NCBI RefSeq assembly: GCF_052857255.1
Contig: NC_135500.1
Span: 161,027,189 to 161,091,188, forward strand
DNA: 64,000 nt
Source: Amblyomma americanum
Lineage: Eukaryota; Arthropoda; Arachnida; Ixodida; Ixodidae
Direction: 5' to 3'
The notes beneath the pieces are model-generated. The model had not been told where the DNA came from. It was given only the letters and a program-made list of their open reading frames with translations, and did no database searches. Position numbers and translations under genes: made by a program. Positions 24,445-35,735 of this stretch are shown piece after piece; positions within the stretch are counted from its first letter, which is position 1; each line of letters opens with the position of its first letter.

Positions 24445-24586
24445 CTGCGAAAGACCCTCTGCGAAATAAATGATCCCAAAAACAACACTTTTGCATATTG
24501 AAAGTGCCAACTGTTGCCTTCGTACCTCTAAATCCGCAATTTGGAATATGCATGAATGCTTCTAACTTCAATTCATAGGATTCCAG

Positions 24587-24673
24587 AGGCGCCGAGATTA
24601 CGCAGTAGAAGGAGTCGAGCGCCTGGCAGACTTAGTTATAAATGGCGAATACAAACGTTTCCGCGCTAAATAA
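24587..24673 (+). CDS. Candidate gene B, exon 2 (terminal)
   Basis: A CTAAC branch-point-like string (about 24562-24566) and an acceptor (TTCCAG|AGG) open a 28-codon frame ending in TAA, in phase with exon 1. It reads RRRDYAVEGVERLADLV and ends in a basic stretch, with no cysteine. The basic RRR at its start could act as a processing site after the signal peptide. That is inference only. An alternative acceptor eight bases earlier (ATAG|GATTCC) would be in frame with a stop after nine codons. Confidence 0.28.
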   Translation, partial: RRRDYAVEGVERLADLVINGEYKRFRAK

Positions 24674-24956
24674 CATGTTCTGATAGAACAGTTTTTCTAC
24701 AAACAGGTTTACTTTCAGGTTTATGTTCAGTTGGGCCTGCGCATATTTCCTGCGTTAAGTACGACTACTCTTATTGGTTTTCGAGAAAATTCTTGTTGAG
24801 GAATCTTTAATTTAGCCGGAGCGGTAATGACCGCTGAAAAGCGACAATTTAGAGCAGTAGCTAAAAAACATGGCAAAATTGCAAATTGATTACTTTCAAA
24901 CTGCTGCAATAAGGAGTTCTCAATGCGGATTGCATGCATTCATAGCACTACCTCAA

Positions 24957-24962
24957 AATAAA
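24957..24962 (+). terminator. Possible polyadenylation signal for gene B
   Basis: AATAAA lies 284 bp after the putative stop codon at 24671-24673. The hexamer is common in AT-rich DNA, so this is weak support. Confidence 0.2.
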
Positions 24963-27900
24963 ATCAAAATATAATAGTGTCCACATTCGTGCTTGATTGC
25001 ATACATATTTCCAAAATTAAACAAAAAGCATTGACACCAACTGCGGTTAACTGGTTCTTCGCGGCTGTGAGTGCCTGCCTACTGAAGCAATGGTTAAAGG
25101 GGGTTCTGAAATTAGCGGTCTCCGTTCGACACCTTCTGAAACGACGAAGGCATGAAGAGCTTTATTACCTGATTACATTATGAGATGTAAGAAGATCGTG
25201 GAATTAATATATCTGGTATATCTGGAGCGGTATAAGTGACAAAATAAGAAAGAGGAAATAGAAATGACAAAAAAACAACCGAATGAGCACTCGGAGCTTC
25301 TCTATTCCTGGCTCCTTTTTGTCCTTGTCGTGCTCCGATATTTTTCGTTATGTGGCCGGGATGAGTGCTTAAAAATTCATGCGTTAACGAGCAGCGACGG
25401 CTCATTTCCTTTTTCCCAGCTTTCTCTGATGATTTTGCCAACTACTGTTCATATTAGCGTAGATCTATGTTTGCCAACGAAGTCATGTTAATCAGCTGTT
25501 AGAAATTTTATGATAGGTCACACCATACAACGTAGAAAAAATTAGATTGAAGTAAATTCATTGTCTGCTCATTTAACACCATGCAAGCGTTCCAGGTATC
25601 AAACAATTTGGACCAAAACGGGAAGGACTAGATTAAAGATCGCGCTCGTGCATGAGTCGATCCTCCGGGCCAATAATTTGCAGAATAACGTTGAAAAGTA
25701 CTACACCGTTTCACGAGTGTATAAACGTCCTTGCACGTTACGATCGCCCTGAAGCTTCGAGATGGCGTTTTTAGCCTAATGCGAGACTTATCATTTTTCA
25801 TGGTGCCCTGCTGCTCGAGTGTTATGCGCGACTTAAAGGAGAATTCAGACGCCTCAAGTCAAAGTGGATCGCTGTGGCCAACCATGAACTCACGCCTATA
25901 ACGCTGCTGAAAAGAGTCTCCCTCCGGCTTGTCACCTCATTGATATCGTATTCATCACGTGCGCTTCCCCAGGACATTGTAATGAAAAGTTTAAAAATTA
26001 AAAGTATTTCGATTGCACTGATTTAAACCGAATGTGACTTCATTTGTCATGGTGTTAAGAAGCTGGGTTCAAGCAGTGGCAACACCAATAGCGACGAAGA
26101 ACAATAAACGTATCGCATGGCTATGATGGCTTTTAAAGGCGCAAGAGCAGCTTCGGTCAAAAAGCGAAATGTCATAAGACGTTGGGGTCACAAGGTGGGG
26201 TCAGAGACTCATTATCCAAGCATTTCATTCTAGAGAAGGCGAATTTGAGTACGGGGGAAAGCTTCTACCCATTACGAACCATTGGGTAGCCAGCGGAACT
26301 CGAGATTAATCTCTTAATGATATCTGCAACAAGGCCTAGATAGAGCGTCATGCTGTATAGTCCAAGAAAGTAGTTTCGCCGAAACAGAGTTGAAAAACTA
26401 AACTGAAAGGTGAAGGAAGGTTAACATGTATGTTCACGCGAGATGTAGCCAGGAGACAGAAGTCTTAATTACTGTGGGCGACATTTCGAACTGCTTGCAA
26501 ACTATACAAATAATCCACTGAGGTAACGTTTGGCCGGCCTATGCGAAAAAAAGATCGTTATGTCTTGCAGCGTGATAATTCCGGGAACCTTTATCGAAAT
26601 CTTACCTATACATGAATGCAGCGCCAGATACTCTTGCAGAAAAGGACTTGTAAATCGCATATAAATAGAAGATGTATCTAGAGCTGCAGGTCCAGGAACA
26701 CGCGGACGTCATTCGGTAAGTGACAGGATATTCAGAAAGGTTTTTGTATGTTTTTGTTGCCTCAAGAAACCATACCAAAGCGCTCTTGGAGGAAACCACA
26801 TAATTTTCGCATGGAAGTACAGATAGCTAGGTAAGCAACGTGAGCCTGCATAACGCCTTGAGCACGCTAACCATGGCGTGCAAGAAGACTGGAGTTTCAA
26901 GTGGTTGGGTGATTGCACTGGGTCTAAGATGCCCTTTTCATAGTGTCTGACCTTCAAAAAATAAAAGTGCAGACCTCATTTGGTGACGTAAAGAATTCGA
27001 ACGCACAAAGGCCGGGTAGGTTTTACAGTACTGTCATGAAGAAACAGAGAACGACTTTCGGCTGAAATAGTATGACATGTAGTGAAAATAAAATTCTCCC
27101 CTTCATCGTTCTCAGCCATAGCAAGCGTTTCCAAACTTTCGAACTGTTTACGACTTGTCAAAATATTAACTACAAAAAATGTATAAGGAGTGCAAATAGC
27201 TCTGGAAAGAAGAAATAAAGCCGATGTTGGGCAAGGCTTTTGATGACAAAACGATGGATCACTGCAGGGTTTTTCGTTAATGGCATCAAAGACTAGAAAG
27301 AAGGCTGTGTCGCTGAAAGAGTGTATAATTTAAAAAAAAAAGAAAATTATAAGAAAAAGTACCTGAACTAACGCCTGAAACCCCTGTCGCACAGTTGGCT
27401 AAGTTAAAGAGGACATCCCGCATCAAGGCGACCGTCGCGGTTTCACACTGTTTTAGCACACTCAATTTTCTCTTTTTGTAACTTTCCTCCGTTTACTTAA
27501 AGAATAAACAAAGGCTTATTTCGCAAGGCGCTTGTGAGGGCGCTATAGAAAGGCTTGGGCGGAAGGAGGAGAATGCCTAACAAGAGAAGCATGAACCAGC
27601 AGCATCGACGGTGGCTACAGTTCTCTAGAGCCATCTTTCTCTTACAACATGGCCTTAATGCAAGGAGGTAGAGGTTGGGAGAAAGACAAAAGAGCACGGA
27701 GTCACTACAAATGGGTCCTCACTGCGTGTAACATTAGTGCTGAGTAGTGATTCTTCGAATAGCAAAAGAACAAACAAGTAAAAACGAAATCGGCCGGTCA
27801 GAGAAGTTGTTTTGTTTCTATACTTTGAGGAGCTTGCGTCCTCGCAGGATGCGGTTGGAAACGACAATGTCTGCTGTATTATTTTTCACCGTCGTCACTG

Positions 27901-30900
27901 AACGTTGTCGTGAGTACTGGTGTATGTTCTTTAGCAGTATTTGCTTTGTTTCACGCAGTGATCATTTTCGCACGGCCATTTGGGCAAGCCAGTACTGGAT
28001 CGTCGGAGCAGACGCTAGACTGCACTGGCCATTTGTGGCCGCCTAGCAGACGAGACAAAAATTGCAGCTAGACTAAGTTGACGACGCTGTTTTCCACAAT
28101 GATACTTGAATCGTTCGTGTTTTTTTTTCTTGTTGCTTCCAAAACACGCTTTCGTTTGGTCAAGGCAGCAGTAGAGATTTGGGGCCAGTGCTGGCCTGGG
28201 TGGACACTCTGTGACCATCCGAACAGCGCGAGAACAATATAACAAAACTATAGTAGGATACAACTTAAAGAAAAAACAACAGTTGTTAACACTGGGCCAT
28301 AGTCCACGACGCACGGTATAACTCCGCTAGCCGGTCACAAAAGCAAACCAAATAAGCTTTTTAATGTTTGACTTTATTAAACAAGCAAGGCGTCAAAATT
28401 CTAGAGCTTTTAACTTTTTTCTCGTGATTAGCTTCTTGTTTAGGTGGCAAGAGAAGTTATAACAACGGACTACTTTTTTGTCGTGCAAGATTCTTTGCGC
28501 ATGTCCTGAATGTGGATGGAGTTTCACTGGAGCGTTAAGTTGTATCCGACTACAGTGCTCATATCGGTTGTTGCGAAACATGCGTAGCTGCAAGTATGGT
28601 AGGCAGTAAAGAGGAAGATGAAGATGACGGTAGAGGAACAAGCAGGAATATGAAGGAGAACTTTGGCAAATTATTTGAGTCGGAGCACAAAAAGTACTCC
28701 TGAAGCGGAGAGTTAATTTTGGGGAGTTCCAACAGGAAAGCCACAATGACAGACCAAAAGAGAAAAGAAGCCACGAGAGGCCAACATAAAAAAAAATATA
28801 CCCGGAGTACCACTATGCAAACTGAGGACTATGATGAAGGAAAACTGCGCTTATTTTACTTGATATAAAACTGTGGGTAATAATGAACCGGTTTGCTCTT
28901 TCAGGAGTTGTTTTTGCACTCACAGGTTGAAATTTAATTTTCTTTATGGCTGCATTCAGCATGATTACTGACATAACATTCAAAAAGCCGCGGAGCCGTC
29001 AGTTTTTCATTCTGGAAAGAAGAAATTCTTCCTTTACCTTGTCGTGAGCAATACTTGCTTGGTATTTAATAAAGGCCGTAATCATAATCTTAATTGTCTG
29101 AAATTTTCTTTCAAACTGCAAGTAACTGCAGTAGTTTGCTTTTGGGCACAAGAAGGCAGAAAAACCGCGGCGGAGTTAAACTGGATTAATTCACTAACCA
29201 CGACACCTAAACACGCTGCCTTTCAGGAAGTGAACAAAGATGAGCGTCTTACATACCAATTCACTGAGAAAAAGATATGCACCGGATCTATGAGGCGTCG
29301 GTGTTCACTGTTTTTTTTTCAACATGTTTTGTTGTAAGTTATTTTGAGAAGTGTGCCAACAATTGCAAAAGAAATGTTTTGCAATGCAGTCATCATTTTT
29401 TTTTTACCTTTGTACACGGACATACAAACCAAACAATGAAGCAACGTGAATAAACCAGTTCTGTATATCTCATTTATAGGAGTATAAATATAAAGTGCGT
29501 GTCAGTGCAGACTATGCTTACATTTCTGGCGAAGGTTGAATTTGTGTCGATTTCGAGGGTCAACTGCGAAGGCCGCAAGAAGAGTTAAATTCTTCACCTT
29601 TTAAATCTTCATCCCAGATATCACCGGAAACATTTGCATTGCACGTGATAAGATACTGTGAAGAGGGTTAACCACAACTTGTCACTATGCGAAGTTTTTC
29701 TTGTCCTTTGTTAAGCAGTGAAAAACTTTCTACTCTGTTTCTTTTGAATGCATTAGCATTACTATCACTATCGTTACAAAATATGTCTGGTTCTGAGAGT
29801 ATGGCGCCGCTAGGTGAAATGCGGAGACGAGGTTTAAGTAGCGTTTACAAGGCGAGAGTGGCTATTCAGAATGTATGGGAGGAGTATAACGTGGAAAGGA
29901 AGCGGCTGGGAGACAGTGACGATCTTTGCGAAGTCCCCGGCGGTGCCCGCTGATTGAGTTCTCATTCAAATTTCGCAGCGTTCGATTCTGGACCAGGAGT
30001 TCTGTCTGTACTCGGGTCCAGTGTATGATGCCGGTTTCCACCGGCCTTGACAGGAAATGGACCAGTGATAAATTCTGGATTTCAGTCAACTGTACAAACG
30101 CACGCCGAGCACGGCGGGCCCAACTTGAGCGGCTTAGACAAAAGCGGTATCGGCTTGCTGGTGTGTCCCGCATTTCAGCTCTACATAAAAATCACTGCAC
30201 ATGCACAATGCATAATGCGACAAGCGAATAGCAAAGGCGACAAACAGCGTCATCGAGCACTTGAAGCTGAGTAGAAGAGACGAAATCGCCAGGCGGACTC
30301 TTTTAAAGCTAACGCATACACAGCTGCCTGAATTACTTAATCGTGTGTGGTTCTCTTTTTGCATAATTAGAACCACATCACAACTCAATTCTGCTACGGC
30401 TCCGTATTGAGGCCAGCAGTATAGAATAAATAAGACAGTATTGATTCCTATGTTCCCAACAATAAAAAAAAATTATTTCTGGCAAGATAATTTTTTTTTT
30501 TCAACTAAAACAATGGCTAAAAAAGCTGCATTCAGAGTAACGCGATTACATTAATGGAATTTCGAAGGCGAATTCAAATCATGCCAGGATCATATCAGAA
30601 CGGGGCGTTCAGACATGCAGAGTTTGCTTCTGCACGAAGACGTGCAGTGCAAGGATGATGAGTTCTCGAACCCAGCGGAAATATGAAATCAAAAGCAGAG
30701 AGACATTCAAATGCAGCAGCAGTAGTGGCACGACAGATTGTTGCCAGCTGTGGCCCGGCATAAAAATATTTGCTGAGGTTCCTGATCGTGATCTATGCTT
30801 CCTGTTCTCCCCTTCACTTACAAGCCGCATGCTTTTATATTCGCTGCTTTTCAGGAGATTCCTCTTCTCCGCATTGCAGCGGGGATCACATTCTGATTAC

Positions 30901-31741
30901 CTAGAATGGAGCCTTCCATTCTAACCTCCGCTGACAAACGTGATCTCCGAATGCAGTTTCATGAGTCTCAGATTGATTGCATTATACTTTCAAAACGATC
31001 GGAATTTTTGTATTTGCCTAAGAACGAAACGGAACAGGCGCATCTGAAATTCAGCGCCTTTTTTGTGTTTGCTATGGGCTGGATTGATTCCGGATGCATT
31101 TTATTCGTGGATCTTCCCTGGGCTATTCATAGAGCCCAAGTCACGAAATGAAATGCGGAAATGAAAGCATGGAATAGAAACCATGCACTGCGCGTCGTAC
31201 TATGCAGAATGGTATTGAGCCTTAGGACTAGCTCTCTCTTGCGTTTCAAAATGCGGTGTTGAGTTCATGCGGCTGTTGAGTAAAGGGTTTCCCAAAGTAT
31301 AAGAAATTTTGGATTAACGCGTGAGCTCTAAACTTGCATTTTTGTTCTTTGCCTTTAATGCTGTGCTTTATAATACAAGTTTCTGTGCCCTCTAATTATA
31401 TCTAAACATGTAGCTTATAGAACGGAATAAAAACAAAAGCAAGCGAACATAAACTAGTAAAACAGCGTGTATACATCGTTTCTTGTTTTGTTTGTATTTT
31501 CAAATCACTAATTTCGTACCTTTAATTTCAACAGTTATTACCTTAGCCTAGGGCTTTAAGTACATTTTAATTCCAAATCTCTAAATGAATATTTCTGTGG
31601 TTACTTTTAATATGCACCGGCATAACCTAGCAAATGGTATTTCTGAACTTTATCCGCTATAGAGATACTTCCCTCGTTGCTACGATAAGAGAACGCAACG
31701 TAGAGCTTAAGAACGAAAAGTCATAGTAAGAAATGTAGTAC
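24963..31741. other. Unrecognised DNA, no supported gene
   Basis: No SINE, LINE or array was found in this 6.8 kb. Two patches look slightly gene-like but remain unproven. One is a 62-nt stretch at 27848-27909 with both acceptor and donor signals. The other is an 88-codon + frame at 29687-29953 with a hydrophobic N-terminal segment. I call neither. Confidence 0.45.
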
Positions 31742-31758
31742 GGGGGGGGGGGGGGGGG
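31742..31758. repeat. Poly-G run (17 G)
   Basis: Seventeen uninterrupted G on the + strand, flanked by TAC on both sides (TAC-G17-TAC). Such runs can fold as G-quadruplexes and are error-prone in sequencing, so the true length is uncertain. Confidence 0.95.
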
Positions 31759-31861
31759 TACGTCGTCGAAGGATTTATGAAACATAAGCCGCATGTTTCT
31801 GCTGTGCAGTATTTGAAGTAGCATAGGAATTTTTGACGAATTTGCATGGCTGCACATAACC

Positions 31862-31984
31862 ATCCCAAGCAGCACAGGTCATCTGCCCAATATTGCAACA
31901 GGATGGTCCCATCCTGGTGCTTTGTAGGGCCAGCTTTGCCAGTACAGTTCCAATGTTGGGCCAATTACTTGTGCTGCTTGGGAT
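31862..31984. mobile_element. 123-bp palindromic element with terminal inverted repeats
   Basis: The ends ATCCCAAGCAGCACAGGT (31862-31879) and ACTTGTGCTGCTTGGGAT (31967-31984) are reverse complements with one mismatch. The pairing continues inward with gaps (GCCCAATATTG pairing with CAATGTTGGGC), so nearly the whole element folds back. Size and symmetry fit a MITE. It has no coding capacity. The adjoining bases suggest insertion at a TA or short AT site, but no target duplication is certain. Confidence 0.82.
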
Positions 31985-32290
31985 AAAGTTAATGTAAAAA
32001 AATATCAGGTCTAAGGAAATCACAATTTCTGTGCAAACGAAAAAAGAAGTAGTGAAATAAACATGAGAAAGCCTTAAAAAGGGGGTTAGTTGATTTTTCA
32101 TATTTTATCAATACTGCGCTAACTTCAGAACAAGGCCCTCTACATTGTGAAAAAAAAAAGAATTTTATTGTGATGTCGTCGTTTTTTTGCATCCTGTCTA
32201 GTCCACTGTGCCAAAATTATCGCACTTCTGCAATATTTTCATTTACTGAAACTCTTACATGCAATGAAATGGAATATTGTGGCTAGGGAC

Positions 32291-32551
32291 GACCGTGTAA
32301 CTGGTTGGTTTGGTTTATAGGGTTTACCGTCCCAAAGCGACTCAGGCTATGAGAGACGCCGTAGTGAAGGGCTCCGGAAATTTCGACCACCAGGGGTTCT
32401 TTAACGCGCACTGACACCGCACAGTACACGGGCCTCTAGAATTTCGCCTCCATCGAAATTCGACCACCGCGGCCGGGATCGAACCCGCATCTTCCGGGCC
32501 GGCAGCCGAGCGCCATAACCACTCAGCCACCGCGGCGGCTGACCGTGTAAC
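32291..32551 (-). mobile_element. tRNA-derived SINE (Ruka-like, type B) with perfect TSD
   Basis: Minus strand: the head (CCGCCGCGGTGGCTGAGTGG) begins near 32540 with an intact B box (GGGTTCGATCCC). The GTGCGCGTTAAAGAACCCC core follows, and the tail is GGTAAACCCTATAAACCAAACC-like. An 11-bp perfect direct repeat GACCGTGTAAC flanks it (32291-32301 and 32541-32551). It is the best preserved type B copy in the window and probably a recent insertion. Confidence 0.95.
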
Positions 32552-32710
32552 GGCCGATCTGGGAAAGTTCACCGGAGGTATTGAGCTAGAAAAACTTGTC
32601 ATTGCGTACGCATTCTGCCTCAGACTTCATGTGCGCTGCCGGGAGTATGCAAGTAGCGTAATAATATAAAATTGATAAGAAGGTAGTCTCCAAAACCTAA
32701 AACACTAACC

Positions 32711-32965
32711 GTAGCGGTAAGTGGTTGAGCATCCACCTCGCATGCGGGATCTGCGAGGTTCGATGCCCAGTGCCGCCGGGTACCCACCGGTGGTACAATG
32801 GGTACAAGCTTTCCTTTGGTCTGGTGCTCGGCTTATTCCGAGTGAAATGCTTTGAAAAAGGGTCGTTGACCCTACCTTGAGAAATCGAAAAATACCTTGT
32901 GCCATGGCGCTCTTTGGCCATCGGTGCCCTTGCGCCATAAAAACCTCAATCATCAATCATCACTA
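32711..32965 (+). mobile_element. tRNA-derived SINE, second family (type C)
   Basis: The head AAGTGGTTGAGCATCCACC.CGCATGCGGGA, then GAGGTTCGATGCCCAG, matches the A and B boxes of a tRNA-derived promoter. The body (GCCGCCGGGTACCCACCGGTGGTACAATGGGTACAAG...) is unrelated to types A and B. It ends in CTCAATCATCAATCATCA, a short repetitive tail. Related sequence occurs at 48755-49137. No clear target duplication was found. Confidence 0.85.
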
Positions 32966-34941
32966 TCGACTGATCACTCTGTCCACTAATCACTCGTATC
33001 TGTTGCATACAATTTGCGCTCAAAATGTATGGCCCTCTTTGATATTTTTTTGCACGTAGTATTAATGCTTTTGTGTATAGTAGCGCTTTTTAGAACTTCT
33101 CTCTGTTAAATAACAAGGTATGCACTTATACAGACTCGCTGAGTTTGGAGAGTTTGGAGATTTGTTTACCATACGACGAAGGGGCGCTTTGGTATCTTGA
33201 AACAATCCTTATGTGACGTTTGTTTTCTTACATCAGATGCGCGTTCTCTACTCCAATTTGTAAAACAACTAAGTGGAAAACGAATTTAGAACATACACTC
33301 CTACCCGGTGAGGTTTTATAACCTTAGTACATTTTGTACTACTTAATGATTTGAAAACCTAAGATTCCGGTAATCTATGTCGTCCAGAAATTTCGACTCC
33401 ACCCATAGCTCTGAACATCCAAATTTTCATTAAAAAAAGTTTACTGCTTATCTGGGATCTTGACAATTTTATCACGTTAAGGGAAATGAGATAATACAAT
33501 AAAACATGTATTCCTTTTGCCCACGTAACAGTCTGAAATCGTCGTTTGGTTTGTTTGACTGACTCACAAACTTAGTGAGTGTTCTAACATCCTTATATTG
33601 TAAAACAAACCACTTGTCTTCATTTAAAGTGGCTTTTAATTTGACGAATGGTTTGATGTTAGCAAAGTAAAAAACCCAGAAGATGCAAGATGCGAACGTC
33701 ACTTGGAAATTGCGCTAAGCATCTAAATAAAACTCTGTTTACACAAGATGTTAGGGAGCTTTTTGACATGCCTGAACGCGGTCCGCAGGGAGAAGTAGTC
33801 ATAGTTCCACTGTGACAGGAACAGTTCAGCACAGTGTGTGGTTCTGTCTCTGCCTCAGTTTTTCTTGCGTACTGGTTCAAAAAATGCACTTCCATGGTTA
33901 AAGCGAGGTTCTGTTGCTCTGTGATTTCTGTTTGCAACTGTGCCATCTGCTTGCGATAGCTGCACATGGGCTAATTCATCATTAGCGTCTATACAGCATC
34001 ACGAGTTCCAAGTGTTTTCGTTGCACGTTTTGTTGTTCTCTTGTTTCTGTTGTTGGTGTCCACGTTTTGCAGGCCAAATCTCATTACCTCATGCTTGGTA
34101 TTGCAGACAACAGGGGTATCCTTGGGATAGTTCGTCAGGCGATGCGGTCTCATCGATACACGATCGGAAAGAGATATAACCGTAAACACTCTCAACCAAA
34201 GTTTTTTCTTTTTGCAGCCGCATCCGAGTGTTTTTAGAGCCTTGATTTGTAGCCGATGTTTGTGTAAGAAGAACATGCTGAATTACAAGGATGGATCTTT
34301 ACTTTTGGGACAAATGTTTTTCTTTTTTGATATCACCTGTGAACAAAAAACACATCAGGAAGCCACTTTTAATGTTGCTGGCCACATTCCGTAAATTTTT
34401 ATTAAGCGCACTGTCTTTATCACTCTCTCATGGCAGACCTACTGGTACACCAATTTAATGAGAACGCTCAAATATGGCTTTCTTCAAGCTACACAAAAAT
34501 GTTGTTATTTTTAGAGGCGGATGAAAATTTTCGACAAAGTCAGTGTAAGTTAAATTATATTGGTAAATTTGCACTAAAATAAAAGCCATCACCATCTGTA
34601 GTTCTATGTTTTTCTCAACATTTACTGGCCACGTATATAATTACGTGTCTGTAATGCGGTCGCGAACTTTTGTAGTGTTTTTTTATGATTTTTGTCGAAA
34701 TCTGCCACCAAACGTCGTTGTCTATGTGTTTCTAAAGCGAGGTTCAACAGTGCCGCTCTGAAATTGTGCAACCGAGCGCAATAACAGTACCTACCTTCAC
34801 CTAGGCAATGCGTTCGTCACTTGCAGAGGACAATAGGGCCTTCTGTCTGAGTAGGAGGATCAGTACTACTAATGGTGACTATGCTGACGAGGGGGGAAAG
34901 AAACTTTTTCTGACACTCTCTAGAGGGACACTGCTTGGAAG
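32966..34941. other. Unrecognised DNA
   Basis: No repeat was recognised. On the minus strand, 33959-33743 and 34276-33989 hold frames with some coding flavour, for example QMAQLQTEITEQQNLAL. Possible splice sites occur around them, but I could not build a consistent model. Confidence 0.4.
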
Positions 34942-34974
34942 CGGGTGGGGGGGGGGGACTTTGAGGGGGGAGGG
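34942..34974. repeat. G-rich tract with quadruplex-like pattern
   Basis: Several G runs of 3 to 11 separated by short spacers (GGGT, then 11 G, ACTTTGA, 6 G, A, GGG) directly precede the LINE remnant on its 3' side. It is compatible with an intramolecular G-quadruplex on the + strand. Confidence 0.8.
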
Positions 34975-35735
34975 TCATTCTTCTACATATTCAGCGCTGT
35001 GTCGCAGCAAGACACCAGTCGTCGGGGGACTAGAGACTGCTGTCCAGCCCGGTGGCCTCGAAAAACTCGATGAGGAGCCGGAAGGCCGTCAGCTGGGGAC
35101 GCGTCGGGTAGAGCAGGCCCTGCTCTGAGGTTGCAAACAAACAAGTCTTGATAGCCGCTCACAAACATGTAGCGAGCTGCGGTGAGGGCGGGGCAGGTAA
35201 GCAGGATGTGCTTGTGTCTCGTCCTCACCGCAGGAATGACTGGAAGGCGATTCGGCATGGCTGTAGCAGTGTAGCCTTGTGGTAGTCGTTGAAGAGCCCA
35301 TTCGGTGCCGATGCAGCAAGGAGCCGTCTTGGAGGGGCCGCTGGTGGGAATCGGACGCAAAGCGGGGTTCGTGTGGAGGTCGGACACGGCTCACTGGCAG
35401 GGGCAGTACGAGTGAAATACAACAGCATCGCAGGATTACACTCTGGAGTGCTGTCCCAATGAGCAGCCTTTGCCAGCCAATCAGGATTCTCGTTACCGGT
35501 GGTTCCGATGTGAGAGACAGGTTCCGTAGACAAGGGACATGGGACTGAAGGTTGGATAGGGAACGTAGGCTGCCTCTCCACGTTTGTAGAATTTGTTTTT
35601 GTTGTCCAGAATACCATGGCCCTCCCTGTCTCTGCCAGCTTAGGGTTGTCAACTAGGATGTCGCCGGATTCGCCTCGTGCTGGAGGTTGTGGATAGCCCC
35701 GGGAAGCACCGCTCTCACGCTGGGACATCAAGGAG
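34975..35735 (-). mobile_element. Remnant of an RNase H-type LINE (3' part)
   Basis: Reading minus, 35512-35459 encodes HIGTTGNENPDWLAKAAH, the GNE..D.LA.AA signature at the end of the RNase H domain found in I/R1-group LINEs. Further downstream a broken zinc-knuckle-like segment (CGEDET in one frame, HKHILLTCPA in another, about 35220-35155) marks the usual C-terminus. The frames switch at least once, so it is a dead copy. The reverse transcriptase part is missing. The element ends next to the G-rich tract. Confidence 0.8.

Noticed and set aside
27848..27909. 62-nt internal exon (acceptor TCGCAG, donor GTGAGT)
   Set aside because: Two frames stay open, no partner exon could be matched in phase, and such short bracketed stretches are common by chance.
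29687..29953. 88-codon ORF with hydrophobic N-terminus
   Set aside because: The hydrophobic part comes from a low-complexity TTAGCATTACTATCACT stretch, and no promoter or splice signal supports it.
33743..33959. Minus-strand exon with coiled-coil-like sequence
   Set aside because: Possible splice sites exist, but adjacent frames could not be joined consistently and no homology is recognised.
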